This document shows, piece by piece, positions 44,201-55,300 of a stretch of DNA of 64,000 nt. Under the pieces are notes generated by a model. The model worked only from the letters and a program-made list of their open reading frames with translations, did no database searches and was not told the DNA's origin. Position numbers and translations under genes: made by a program. The DNA comes from Diplolepis rosae (Eukaryota > Arthropoda > Insecta > Hymenoptera > Diplolepididae): positions 1,488,001 to 1,552,000 of the forward strand of contig JAPYXD010000753.1 in NCBI GenBank assembly GCA_030998225.1. Reading direction: 5' to 3'. Each line of letters starts with the position of its first letter. Position 1 is the stretch's first letter.

Positions 44201-45604
44201 TGCGCTTGGGGTTGTCGTAATGGATCCATTTTTCATCACCAATAAAAATCCAATGCAAAAATGACTTCTTTTTGTGGCGTTCCAGCAGTATTTCGGACAT
44301 GCAAAACCGCCTTTTTAAACGTTTTGAAATGGCTGCTTGAGTGACTCCCAAAGATTTTGCGAGCTTTTCTTGTGTTTGGCAACAATCTTCATCGAGTAAT
44401 GCTTCCAGTTCTTCATCTTCAAACTTTTTTGGCTGCCCAAGACGTTCTTCGTCTTCCAAGCCAAAATCACCACTTTTAAATCGTGCAAACCACTTTTGAC
44501 ACGTTCGCTCAGCTAGAGCATGTTCACCATAAACTTCCACCAAAATACGATGACTTTTGGCAGCAGTTTTCTTCATATTAAAGTAATGAAGAAGAACTTC
44601 CCGCAAAAACACTTTTTCAGGCACAAAGTTCGACATATTTGAGTGAAAAAAAATTATTGTTGTTCACGCTTCAAATGAATGACATATACTGAAAAAGACG
44701 CACAATGAAAGTAGCTTTCCAACGCATGTTCGGAATATTGGAACGATGGAATAATAATCAAGTTACGCCATCTCTTAGCAAACCGCACCATTTAAGTTAT
44801 AGATCCATATATCCATAGATATCCATAGATCCATATAGATCCATATATTTCAACTTTTTCGTAAAGGGATATAACAACTACAGAGTAATAAAAGTTACCA
44901 TAGATTCAGTTTGAACCTTGGCACATACGCGCTTGCACTTGTGGCACTTTTCTCATGATCGCATTTTTCTCTGCCAATTTTTATTGGGCAGAGATGCAAC
45001 TTTTACCAAAATTTTCAGAAAACCATGCCGAACAATTCATATGGGTGCAAGAAACATTACTTAGCGTGAAAATATCTATAAAAGCAAGAATTTGAGTGGC
45101 ACTCACCAACGGGACAATTTTTTACGTATACAGTTTCGATATTATTGATCTATATACAACTCCACTATACCATAAGATTTAACACAACACAAATAAATGG
45201 TGATTCAATGCAATATTTCCCCTCAGAACGTCGGAAAAATAATGAACAATTTCGAGTTACCATAAGCCTCAATGAGGGGCTACCCCCTTTTGGCCGCGAG
45301 CTAGCACTCAAGTTACCTCCATGGTCAACTTGGATCATTTATTTTAAAAATAGTAGTGAGTTTTTTATTTTTTCAAACGGCTTTAGTCGTGGATTTTTTT
45401 GGACAATTCATAAATGTTTAAAAGTCAGTTTCAGAAAAAATAAGGGTTACCCCCTTCAATTTATTGATAACCGAAATTTTTTCTGGTTGGCAACTAGCGA
45501 CTTCTTTTTTATTGATGAGCTTATTTGAATGATAAAAAAGAGTAATTACCTTTAGAGTAAGCAGTGGTGAAAAAAAAAAATATTAATGTTGGCAGAAGTT
45601 TCAT
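35287..45604 (-). CDS. secreted trypsin-like serine protease homologue C (non-catalytic), 6 exons
   Basis: Exons (minus strand): 45550-45604, 42377-42451, 40422-40600, 39740-39874, 35757-35840, 35287-35469; joined length 236 aa. Exon 1 is a signal peptide (MKLLPTLIFFFFTTAYSK). The body has KVLGLGVCMRAASILVHSSI and DIALML, and ends with GDPLFTGNKLLGFLVEKLDS, so the catalytic His motif and the Ser-Gly-Gly are absent as in A and B. It is the most divergent intact copy. Where A and B have one exon 2, C has an extra intron splitting QDSI|VLIL. I chose the acceptor CCTTTAG at 40601 because it restores both the frame and the alignment with QDAIVYFL of A. That join is the least certain. Intron 1 contains a mariner and intron 3-4 several nested elements. 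Confidence 0.75.
36543..36645. mobile_element. small fold-back enclosing a tRNA T-arm-like segment
   Basis: A 28-bp inverted repeat (core TTTAAAGAATTTGAAAATCT) surrounds a loop with CTGGGTTCGAATCCCAG (36576-36592), a perfect T-stem and loop with a B-box sequence, then GCGCAGTCG and a T-run. Only the tRNA 3' part is recognisable, and no A box or anticodon arm is present. A related piece in inverse orientation is at 61973-62050. Confidence 0.6.
38395..38747 (+). mobile_element. 5'-truncated R1-like LINE with poly(A) tail and 14-bp target duplication
   Basis: ATTGCAGTGTTGCA occurs on both sides (38381-38394 and 38748-38761). The insert opens in frame as REAVGRAVGAQLIPDTMVSL then MLQSEQKW and ends at a stop after NNGGQ (38563). 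This resembles the extreme C-terminus of R1-clade reverse transcriptases (VxxMLxSxxKW motif). A GC-rich 3' UTR and an A-rich tail (38729-38747) follow. This is a textbook target-primed insertion and dates as relatively young because the duplication is perfect. Confidence 0.85.
39973..40350. mobile_element. 378-bp TIR element with AGAGGTT repeats
   Basis: The ends CCGAGTCGAAAAATCGAAGG and the right end TTTCGACTCGA form inverted repeats. The body is made of GAGGCTNAAAGAGGTT-type short repeats. The end motif is shared with the element at 2373. It lies between exons 3 and 2b of gene C, starting about 70 bp from the exon 2b donor. Confidence 0.5.
40751..42132. mobile_element. 1.38-kb TIR element (ACACGCAGAAAAAAG) in the extra intron of gene C
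   Basis: ACACGCAGAAAAAAG at the left and its reverse complement at the right, with a GTAAATTTTAC/AGTAAATTTTG block just inside each end. It fills most of the intron that interrupts exon 2 in gene C. The 41268-41680 dispersed repeat is nested in it. Confidence 0.5.
41268..41680. repeat. dispersed repeat with tRNA-like B box, copy 2
   Basis: Near-identical to 4876-5290. It begins TTAACGCGTGCAAAACAAAA and contains TGGGTTCGAACCCTC. See copy 1. Confidence 0.5.
43590..44806 (-). mobile_element. mariner element, inactive
   Basis: Terminal inverted repeats of about 27 bp: GGATCTATAACTTAA then three variable bases then GTGCGGTTT at each end (43590-43616, 44780-44806). It encloses one transposase reading frame on the minus strand and lies in intron 1 of gene C. 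The exact outer bases are uncertain because the repeat identity runs past the TA. Confidence 0.8.
43665..44636 (-). pseudogene. mariner transposase with two in-frame stops and a deletion
   Basis: The start is the ATG at 44636 (MSNFVPEKVFLREVLLHYFN). The N-terminal helix-turn-helix part includes HALAERTCQKWFARFKSGDF, and the DDE domain shows FIGDEKWIHYDN, IFHHDNARPY and PPYSPDLAPSDYHLF, the D,D34D triad of mariners. A TAG at 44103-44105 follows CIWWDQ, and a second TAG at 43788-43790 follows GIRFTSE. The frame continues across both to EKVIASDGQYFE and the TAA at 43665-43667. Compared with typical mariners, about 20-25 residues between the DNA-binding part and RFCMSEIL are missing without a frame change. 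It cannot make a full transposase. Confidence 0.85.
44806..44850. repeat. ATCCATATAG short tandem repeat
   Basis: Irregular copies of ATAGATCCATAT and ATCCATAGAT adjoining the mariner right end. Probably a microsatellite grown from the end of the element or from its target. Confidence 0.5.
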
Positions 45605-45650
45605 TTTCTTAACTCACAGAAAACCTCACTGTGATGAGTTTAATTTGCGA

Positions 45651-45661
45651 TTATATTTATA
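45651..45661 (-). promoter_or_regulatory. TATA box of gene C
   Basis: The minus strand reads GACTTATAAATATAATCG, about 50 bp upstream of the ATG at 45604, matching the block in gene A. Confidence 0.6.
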
Positions 45662-45959
45662 AGTCTTCTTGCCTGTCTAATCATTTATTTAACATTTTTT
45701 ATCATACCAACTTTATTATAGTTTTTTCGAATGAGAGTATATTGAACACATGGAAACTGACTTGTTATAATTTACAAGTGTGTTTCGCAAAGAATGGCTA
45801 TAAATATTTATGATCGTTAAATACAATTTATATGAGAAAATGTCTTGACTTTGATCGTTTTTATTATATCAACTAGTTTTCGACCAGCAATCAAAAGGTT
45901 CTCAGCTCGATACACGGCAGAGTCAAAGCATTTTTATCCACAGGCTTCGGCGTCCTTAT

Positions 45960-46880
45960 TTAGTGCCTCTTGACTTCATACGCGGTCACTCGAAGACTTC
46001 CTCTTCGGGGCTGCCTTCCGAAAAGGCGCGCAATGCATTGTCCCCGGGATATGGTCGTCCCGGGGCTTATCTTCTCTAGCGGAGCAAAGGTAGCACTGCG
46101 GTTTCCCTATGTGGTACCCCTGAGCATGCTCCTCTTCACCGCACCTCCAGCAACTTCTGCTTTTGATGTGGGTCGCTTTGAGTAATTTCAAGGCCTGCGC
46201 CTCCTCCAGAAGCACATACACCTTTCTGTTTCCTCGGTATGGTCCCTCAGGTAGAGACACCTTGAGTTCTAACCCCGATCCATGATTAAAAAAGCCTCTT
46301 ACAACATCTTCGATATCCTCGGCTTCAATGCTGGGTTCTATGTCCGCGACCTCGACCTCGATCCTGGAGATGAGGTAGCGGATAGTCCCACTAGCACCAA
46401 TCACCTCTTTTTAAAAAAATCGCTCCTTTTTTGGCTACAAAAAAAATCCATTAAATCAAAAAATCTTTCGTTCAGCCGAAGGCCATTTATATTATTAATA
46501 ACTGGTGAAAATTTGGTTTCTTAGCCTCCGGTTTAGGCTTCAATTCCGGAAGTTCTTCCTGGTTGGGACCTCCACTCATTTCTCTTCCTTTGGGTAGGCT
46601 TTAGGCATCATCACCTCCAGCTTCTTGGCTGCAGTGTCATGCGGGCTCACGGTCGGCTTTCTCGGCCGTTTACGCAAGTCCATAGTACTGATCACTACAG
46701 TTTGTAAGGCTGTTTCGCAGCCCTTATCTCTAACAGTCTTAACACTTTGGGCCCGCGCCACTTTCAATTCCCTACCAAGAGCCCTTCCTAGCTGCTGTTC
46801 AAATGATTCGGCCCAACCCTCCGTATATTCGGTCTCTTTGTGGAGTTACTTTTATTCGTGCTAGGGAAATATTCGGTTTC
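45960..46880 (-). pseudogene. second R1-like gag fragment
   Basis: Frames at 45976-46404 and 46576-46767 (minus) match the gag fragment at 20800-22056. Shared features include ALKLLKAT, CWRCGEEEHAQGYHI, then PQCYLCSAREDKPRDDH. The first CCHC knuckle and its flank are deleted between ATHIK and SRSCW, and the second has lost its final Cys (YHIGKPQ in place of TC). As in the first copy, no reverse transcriptase follows. It is also relatively GC-rich. Confidence 0.7.
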
Positions 46881-46899
46881 CGAGAAACCAATGCAGGAC

Positions 46900-47985
46900 C
46901 GAGGATTGACTTAGGAGTAGAAAATTGTCTGCATTTGATATTAATACTCGATTTTTTCGTTATTTTAACATCTAAATGGGAATTTCTATCGGTAATTTAG
47001 CGTATTCTCTAATGGAAATCCTAATAAATGATGAATTATTAGAAAAAAGTACATAGCTTCAAAATTGATCATGCGTTTCCAAATAATTTGGTAATTTTTG
47101 ACAAATATTTTTCTCCGTGTATATTTTTTGAGCTTAGAGTTTGCTGTGCGGTATTCCAGATGTATTCAGATAATTTTTATAATGTTAGATTTATCAATGC
47201 ACAAGCCATATTTGTTCTTGATTACCTTGCTTTTATTATAGAGTATTAACTTTACTAAATTGAGAAACAGACAACGGAAAAAAACTGACGTTTCAAAATG
47301 TTTGATCAGCTATTAAGGCCATTTGATTCCGAAGAAAAAATAAAATTACTGTAATTTTTGTAAAAAAAATTGCAATATTGGTTTTTTTACACTCTTTTCT
47401 GTTTATTGGGGAATCTGTTGTAAAAAACTAATGATTACATTTTTTCACAGAGTAATCGATTCCGATTTTCTTATCTGCATTTTTCTCCGTGTATCTTGCT
47501 AACTAAATAATTTTAAATAAAAGTATTAACAAAATACAAGCTGAGTTTTCTGATATTCAGTAGTGTTCTAAAATTAGTCTCACATTAAAAAAAGATGTAG
47601 TTTTGCTGTATAGATTTCTCATCAGAAAATAAAATTTATTGTAATTATACTTTCGAAAGAAAATTTTATAATATATGTGAATGTGAGTGTGAAATTTGAG
47701 AGTCGCTTATCAAGTTGACAGTAAATATGATCTATCTTATTCAAAAATATTTGACATTCATATATTTTGTATAAACGTTGCTTCATCTTATTTGCTGTAA
47801 AGTAATCCTAGATTTCTGTTTTTGATACGTATATAGATAAACAACATTTGGTTTGGAAAATAAAAAAAAGTTCAATTTTAGAAAAATCTATCGCGAAAAC
47901 TTTTTTCATTATTAAAACCAAAAGTGGTATCTTATATCCTTAATATTGCATGTAAATTACAAATGTATATTACCAAATCTAATAA
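46900..47985. other. intergenic, no gene seen
   Basis: AT-rich sequence between the array and the conserved genes. Two TTTTTCTCCGTGTAT ends of the CACGGAG family occur at about 47105 and 47480 in the same orientation, without partners. Nothing else is recognisable. Confidence 0.4.
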
Positions 47986-47997
47986 GCAGTTGTAATG

Positions 47998-48698
47998 TAG
48001 TGTTCTAAAAGTTTTAAATACTCGGAGAATTTCTCCCGAGCACAAGCATATGCTCGAGAATATGCTCGACCTTTTTGTGCTTTGAGCATTTACTGAGCAT
48101 TTACGAGCATTTAAAATATATTCTTTAAGGGGTTATTCTAGTGTTAAAACGCTAAAAACGAGTACTTATTTCAGGTCGTGATAAAAAAATAACTATAATA
48201 GCAATCGATTTGAAATTTTGCATGCGTGAAGCATTTAATATTTAAACTTATAACCTACAAAAAATTGTTGCACATTTGCCGAAGTAGAGATGATACTTGA
48301 CACTATAAATCATTCTATAGACGTAATACAAACTATTAAAGCTAAACAAATGTGATTCAATCCCTAAAAAGACTTATAATTAATAGCAATGTAAGTTTTA
48401 TGGTCAATAAAATTTGTAGCATATCAGAAGAAAATAAATTACACGAACAATAAGTTTATATGGAAATTTTGCACATTTAGTGAATATTTTCATAATTATT
48501 ATTTTCAATACACTTTTACTATTATTTTTATTAATATAAACGTCATTTGAATGTTTAATAAACCTTCAAAACATTAGTTAAATTTAAATGCTTTAAATGC
48601 TCATAAATGCTCTTTAAATGCTCCGTATGAGCTTAAATTCTGAGCATATTCTCAAGAGAATTTGCTCAACATAAATTCTCGGACATTTAAGAACACTA
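47998..48698. mobile_element. 701-bp hAT-like element with 8-bp target duplication
   Basis: The ends TAGTGTTCTAAAAG and TAGTGTTCTTAAATG (reverse complement) are flanked by TTGTAATG at 47990-47997 and 48699-48706. GAGCATTT and CTCGAGAA motifs repeat in both subterminal parts. There is no transposase. Confidence 0.8.
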
Positions 48699-48709
48699 TT
48701 GTAATGGTG

Positions 48710-50113
48710 TGACGGTTTTCAGTACTATGCAAGGGGGGCTCTAACACCCTTTTTAATACGACTGAATCTGTTGGTAGAAGGGCGATCTGAATAACCAACT
48801 GGCAATAGCGCGAGAATTCGAACCTAATAAAGCAAGATAGGCCGTTTATTCAATATCTGCGAATATTGATGCGCAAATAAGGATAACGTAGTTCCTTTAC
48901 CTCTGTTGCGACGTTATAACTAGTTGGTAAGACGAAAATTGTAAAAGTTATTTAGAAATATTAGGAATGCGAGAAATTGCGTTATTATTATTATTATTAG
49001 GGATGACTCATATAGCTATGCATAGTAGCAGAACGTGCCTTAGGCTCGAAAAGGACCGGATGTAATGTTATAAACATTCTTAAGAATGTCAACCGTTGGA
49101 CTTTCAATGTTTATATTGTCATTTATCGAATGACTCATTCTGCGACTTAATTTAAATAGGCGGTCCTTCGTAACTTTTTCACCCATTCGTCGACTGAACA
49201 TAGAATTGTGTTACGTCAGCATTATGATTGGCTGAAGGCTGTAGAGAGATGGTAAAATCCCACCTAAAATGCCTATTATAAATATAGCTGCAGAGCTCAA
49301 AAACAGCGGATTTTACATCTCGAAAAAGGCGTTTGGAGCTTAGAACTTACGATACTACATATTTCGACATGCCTGACATTGTATAACGATTGATTGTAAT
49401 AGTGACATGATATTTTGGAAGTAAATTGTACCCAAATAAACCGAAATACATACAAACTTTAGAGTGAATAGTGCTTCTGATCTAATTTGAATTAAATCCC
49501 TCCTGGTGGGTACTCGTTTCAACGAGTCAACGACTGAAACGGATTCCAAAATCAACGAATCAGAGCCCAGTAACGTAATCCAACGTAGGAATTTACGACT
49601 GCAGCGCTGGGTTGTAACACAGTGTTGTGCAGTTATGCGTAACTCGAGGTTTTTTAAGTAAATTACGTATTTTACCTGTAATTTACGCCCCACAACAGAA
49701 AAAATACATTGTTTGTATAAAAACTAGACGCAAAATACCTGATAAAATACGTACATTACGTATCTATCTTTACTAATGTATGTATATACCAACACGTAAC
49801 TTACGAAATTTGCGCACAACCCCACTTCATATATCTACGGAATCTACGGTTTCTAGTGTTTCTACAGTTTCCTAACCTCCACTAATTTCTCCCGACCGGA
49901 AAAAGGGGAAAAAGTATAACATAACATGACTATACTGCATGAGATTTATTTAAAAGCAAGTGGTTTCTAATGGAGATAAAAAATTATTTTTTCTTTTTTT
50001 TTCAAAAACTTGAAAATCTAAAGGAAAACATTTATTTTTTAAGGCTTTTTGTTTGCACATAACCTCTTTTAATTTTCGGAGTGTTATTATTCTTTTTTTT
50101 TTATTTTTTCGTG
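48710..50113. other. intergenic upstream of MRPS27
   Basis: No gene was seen. It contains a short (ATT)n run near 48990 and a region of TACGTAATTTACG-like motifs at 49640-49800 whose outer parts (GTTGTGCAGTTATGCG and GCGCACAACCCC) suggest a decayed TIR element. The 112-codon minus frame at 49355-49693 lacks any recognisable feature. Confidence 0.4.
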
Positions 50114-51873
50114 ATGCAGAATTCAACAAGAATGTGGAAAATTCTTAGACTAAGTGAAAAACATTTAACACATAGAAGACATATGATTAAGTGTAAAAGA
50201 ACTTTCCTTTCGGATGAATACCGATGTCAAGAAGAGTGGCGCAAGAGGTTAGAAACTCCACTCATTCAAAAGGTACAATATAATATTTACTTATTGATTC
50301 ATTTCTTTTATTAGTATATTTCTGTTGAATACTATCCAAGTATTAATGATATTATTCAAAAAATTATAACAGTATTGGAAAAAATAATGTTTGTATTCAC
50401 AATTATAAAGATCTGTAACAGAACAAGTCTAATTTTCACTGTGAAATTCATCCTATCCCAATTACGAACTTTTAAAATGTTTGTGTTCTTTGTTTTTAGG
50501 TAAAGCCTTTCGACTTTTACTTGGAGTTAGATCACAAATACAACAATACCGAAAAAATTTCTGCAGTGGACGTTGATATCTTCGTTAACTCTTTGCAAAG
50601 TAAAGGTCACACTGAAGATCTTTTGGACATTATTTACAAACTACGATTAACTCCTGAAACTTCTTTTACCCTTCCATCAACCCACTATGCAGTTACTCGT
50701 TACCTATTAGAAAATGATAAACCCGATCAAGTCTATGAAGTTTTAAACGACAGGCTGAACTATGGTATTTTCCCCGATCATCATAGTTACAATATACTCA
50801 TGGACACATACCTAAAAATGAAAGATTTTGCATCCGCTGCGAAAATAGCTTCTCTTTTAATGCTACAGGAAGATTCTGAGAATCCAATTTCGAATGCCTT
50901 AGCTCTTTATTCCTGTCACAAATACCTTGAAAATCCCGAAGATTGGAAAGCACCAGAGCCTGAAAAAGACGAATCCACAGAAGAGATTAAAGTCAGGGTG
51001 AAATATCTTCGGAATCCATTTTTTGACGATCATTTTGATTTGATTCAACCCTCAGATTTGGTTGGGAAGACGTTAGCGTTCTTTGGAAAACATAGAAAAG
51101 ACAGCCTGGGAAGAACTTGTCAGTTGAGAGGGCTTATTTTATATAAAAAATATTCATCAGTTATTAAACTGATCGACGAATGGCATGATACAAAGGAAGT
51201 TGTATTTGAAGAGATTTTTAGTTTGATAAAGAAAGATTCACCAGCATTGTTTGAAGGAGAATTGAGTGACGAGCTGAGGAATTTAAAAGAGAAACTAGAA
51301 GGTCTTGAAAAAATGGATTTGAAAACGAGTTGCATCGCTGAGGAGATGGAGAAGGAAATAAAAAAAGCAATTGAAGAGAGAGCAGAAAATGACATTTTAG
51401 AGCAGTGCAAGGTCTGCTTATTAAGTCTTATTTCTTTTAAACTGTCTATTTCATATAAACATTTAATTTTCCAGTCATGATGTCCTTCATTATTATTAAG
51501 ATATTTATCTATCGTTTCTTAGCTTTTTCGAATTTCCCCCGAAATTATGGATAAATATGAATAATGTTCTTCAATTTTTCAGGCCTTTTCCCATTGGTTG
51601 GAAGTTAGAGTAGAAGTTCTTGAAAAGCAGCTTGCAGAAGTAAAGAGACAAGAAAGAATAAAAAGAATCGAGGATATGAAGAAGGAACTCGAAAGGACAG
51701 AAAGATTATTAACGTTCTTTGACAAAGAAGAGGAAATAGAACTAGAAATCGAAAAGAAGCTTGAAAAACAGAAAGAACTTGAAGGAGATGAAAAAGTCAG
51801 AAAGAAGAAAATGAAGCTGGAGAAGAACTACATTCCTCCTTTAGTGTCTCCAAGAAGACGAAAGCAAAATTAA
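50114..51873 (+). CDS. mRpS27: mitochondrial ribosomal protein S27, 3 exons
   Basis: Exons 50114-50272, 50500-51411 and 51583-51873; all introns are phase 0 and GT-AG; 453 aa. The N-terminus is basic (MQNSTRMWKILRLSEKH...RRH), suiting a mitochondrial presequence. The middle has helical-pair, pentatricopeptide-like segments (VDIFVNSLQSKGHTEDLLDI, HYAVTRYLLENDKPDQVYEV, HSYNILMDTYLKMKDFASAA), characteristic of MRPS27. The C-terminus is a long charged coiled coil ending PPLVSPRRRKQN. MRPS27 is a small-subunit mitoribosome protein. The human protein is about 414 aa, so the length is normal. I chose the ATG at 50114 as the first in frame; M at 50132 (MWKILRL) is an alternative. Confidence 0.9.
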
Positions 51874-51910
51874 ACAAAAGTCAAAAAGTTAAAACCGTAG
51901 AAAATATCTA

Positions 51911-51916
51911 AATAAA
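51911..51916 (+). promoter_or_regulatory. poly(A) signal of MRPS27
   Basis: AATAAA 38 bp after the stop codon, within CTAAATAAAACTTAATTC. It sits about 460 bp before the convergent stop of CCDC22. Bases 51920-52370 hold only the two 3' untranslated regions. Confidence 0.7.
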
Positions 51917-52374
51917 ACTTAATTCTTAGGACGTATAATTTTATTTCAATTAGAGTTCCTGCAAAAAGAAAATAATGCAGTAATGCTTTCTTCATTTTTT
52001 TAATCTCGATATAAGATAAATTAAAAAATCCGTTGATTTTATACATGGATTAATTTGTACATTGTATTCGCTGCCATTCAGAAAAATTTCATTTTTCTTC
52101 TTGATCAACTTGCCTAATTTTCCAAGTTTTACTGATTGACTTTCGCTATGATTAATTCAGTGAGTATAAATCACGCATGCAAGTTTACAATACACAATCA
52201 GTGAATTGCCATCCTTAATTTCGATTCAACTGAATAATTAGGCTTCCTATTAGTTTTGCGATTTATAACAGCTCATAGAGTTCACTAAATCTGAAAAAAG
52301 TCCGAGTGCCAAGGCACGATCGGTATGGCTTGGTCGTTGCTTCTGAAAGCGAAGCGACATGCATGATGGAAGGA

Positions 52375-55300
52375 TCACGAGTTCTTGTTTTGAAGTTGAG
52401 CCGTTAATGACGATGTTTCTTGCTTCATCTGCTTCAAATCTGCTGTTATTCGTTCCAGGTTAGCACCTACATTTTTCGTTGATTCTGAATCCACCTAGAA
52501 TATTAAAGTTTATTTTTTATTATTAAATTGAAACACTCTAAGGAAACTTTCAATTCATTTTAACTACCTGTTCTTCCAAGTCTCTAATTTCCCGGACTGT
52601 AGCTCCGGTTTCTTCTACTAGGTTAACGAGGTCACTGCAATCGGAGTGCAAGGTTGCGAGGAGTTTATATGCTTTTCGAGAAGTTTCGTTAGTCCTCGCA
52701 TCACGGAAAATCAACTCATCCACAACAGTGAAGGACCTCTCCAATCTGCCACTTAAAGTATTTATTTCCTTTTGGATGCTGCGAGTATCTGCGAGGACTT
52801 TATCAATCTCGTCCTTCTGCTTTCTGACATTGTTGATTATTTCCAAGATACGTTGGGTATAGGCAGACCTGTTCACCTCTTTCGGAAGTTTTTGAACATC
52901 GGCTATTAACTGAGAATAATGCTGGTCTTTACTGCGACACTCTTCAGTTAGTCCCTTTTCTTTTTCTTTCAAACTCTTTAATTCATCGAGCTTTTTCTGA
53001 CTGGCGCTCTGAAAGAAAATTTAGACTTTAAATTAAGTAAACTGAATAATCAAAATAGAACTAAGAAAACTTTCATTGATAAAAGAATTAAAAATACTTA
53101 CAGCTTTCGTCGAATGTTTTTCCCTTTCATCCCGGTACTTTCGAATTAGAGGCAATCTGTGTTTCTCCCATTGGTTAACCAATCCGATCAATTTATTTGA
53201 ATTCGCCTCGATCGCTTCTTTTAGTTTCTGAATGTTCTCTTCTCCATTTTCTAACAGCTCATACGTTTTCGCCTTAATTTTTCTCCGTCTTTCAAAAGAT
53301 GCAAGATCCTTTTCTTCACTTTGTTCGATGTGAGTCAACTGAGCCAATTTGACGTTCAGCTTGTCAGCTTCTACCTGAACCTCCTCAATTTCGCTTCTTA
53401 AAGATTCGCACTCTATGGTTATTCTTTTTATTGATTCTTGTCCACTAGTGTCCGATTTAATTATAGGCGGTTCTTCTAAAATCTTGGAAGTTGAGATTTT
53501 CGGTACCTAGAATTGACATTACAATACTTTCAACTTAAAGAATGACAGATTGTATTATTTTTATAGTTTAATCATTTGTCAATACAGGATTCTAAGACTT
53601 TTTACCTCAACTTGTAATATCTCATCTTGAGGGGTTTCTGCCTTTTCATTAGAAGCAAATCTGCTTAAAGCATGGATACTATCAAGAGCAGCGCTAGGAG
53701 CTTTTTCCTGTGACTGAGAATTCAGCCAATCTAGTCGTTCGATTATGTTCGTTGGCATAGGATGTTCCATTTTAGCAGTGTACGATAAAATAGAAGGCAT
53801 GAGGCTGAAAGTATTTGGCAATTGTTCAGGCACTGATTTCTGATAGTGAATATAATAGTCTCGGTATTCTGAAATAGAGTAGTCTTATTTCATTATTGAA
53901 TAAAAACAGGTTAATTATACTTTTAATTATTCTTAGTAAATTAATCAATCTTTATATCATAAAGATAAAGTTTTTAGATAAACAAAATATTCTTTCAATT
54001 TTAATAAGAGAAAGTTTCCCGTGCGAACCTTCCCCTTTCTCCAATGAAGGAACATCAATTGGCACGGATTTATAAGGTATTTTCGTTCTTCCAGCGAACC
54101 TGGATTCCCGTTCCTGAGACAAGTCTGATGACCAGGGTGTTTGAAAGTCATGAGAAATCGTCGATGCCAATGACTTTTCTAGTAAAGAAATTTTACTAGT
54201 TGGTTCGTTAGCTGTATTATCGCTCTCCTTTGGTAATTTTTCAATTAAGAACATTAAGACGCGACGTAAGTCAGCTTCGGAACTGTATAAAAAGGTTTGA
54301 TAACCGATGTCACCTCTGTATCCAAGTTCCTGTTGACAAAAATAGGAATTACATCATGTGAAAGATAGATGATTAATCTTGAATTATTTTATAAGACATG
54401 TATTCTCTGGAATATCAAAAATAATACATTACCGAACAAGCTTGAGCCAAGGAGGCACCTAGACGAAATCGTGCTGCCATGTTCATTGGCAACACTGATG
54501 ACAGACCTAAACCAGGTCGGATTGTATCTAAGCATCTTACAGTTGCCTCTACTATTAGTTCTGTATTAAAGCCACCTAAATTTGTTATAGTCTCTTCTAT
54601 ATCACTGAAAGCATGACATTTATTAATGAGTTCTCCTTTGGAAAAAGCTTCAAGTTTAAAAAATTTAGTGACCTTATACAAAAAGTAAAACCCTAAAGTA
54701 AAATAATAATGGATTTGAACATTTATGTAGGTATTGTGGATCTTAATCATCAATTTTCTAAGATTTATATCTTTCATTTAAGAAGCTTTTATAACTTCGC
54801 AGTTCTCGAAATGCTGCTTGATTTATAATTTTTTTAATTTCATATAAAATGATAACATTTAAAATGTGAAAAATAGTATCAGAATCCAGAAACATAAAAA
54901 ATATTATCAAATTTTCAATTAATTCCAGTTTTATTATTTTAATTCTCTAATTTATCAGTAATCTGACTAATTCTCCAAGCGTCCTAATTTGCAAATTTTT
55001 AATTCAATTTTCTTATTTAAAAAAATATAAATGCGTGATTGAGAAAAATAGAAAACTGCAAGTAAAAAATGCAATGAAATAATTATCCATACTGGGTAAT
55101 ATAGAAATTGCAGTATTTAATAAAACCAAAAGTCAAAATTGCATACAGAAACAGCAAAGTTTAAATCCGAAGTAATAAACGTTTTACTTCTTACTCTTCC
55201 ACAAAACATCTTACACGGATTGAAAAATTGCTAAGGCTTATTGTTATGTTAATTTCGAAACTACAATTGAAGATTAAGTTGAGCGTCAAAGGTTGAGGTA

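Noticed and set aside
45145..45528. 127-codon open frame
   Set aside because: Lies in intron 1 of gene C, with no recognisable motif. Nearby GGGTAACCC-type repeats suggest repeat DNA.
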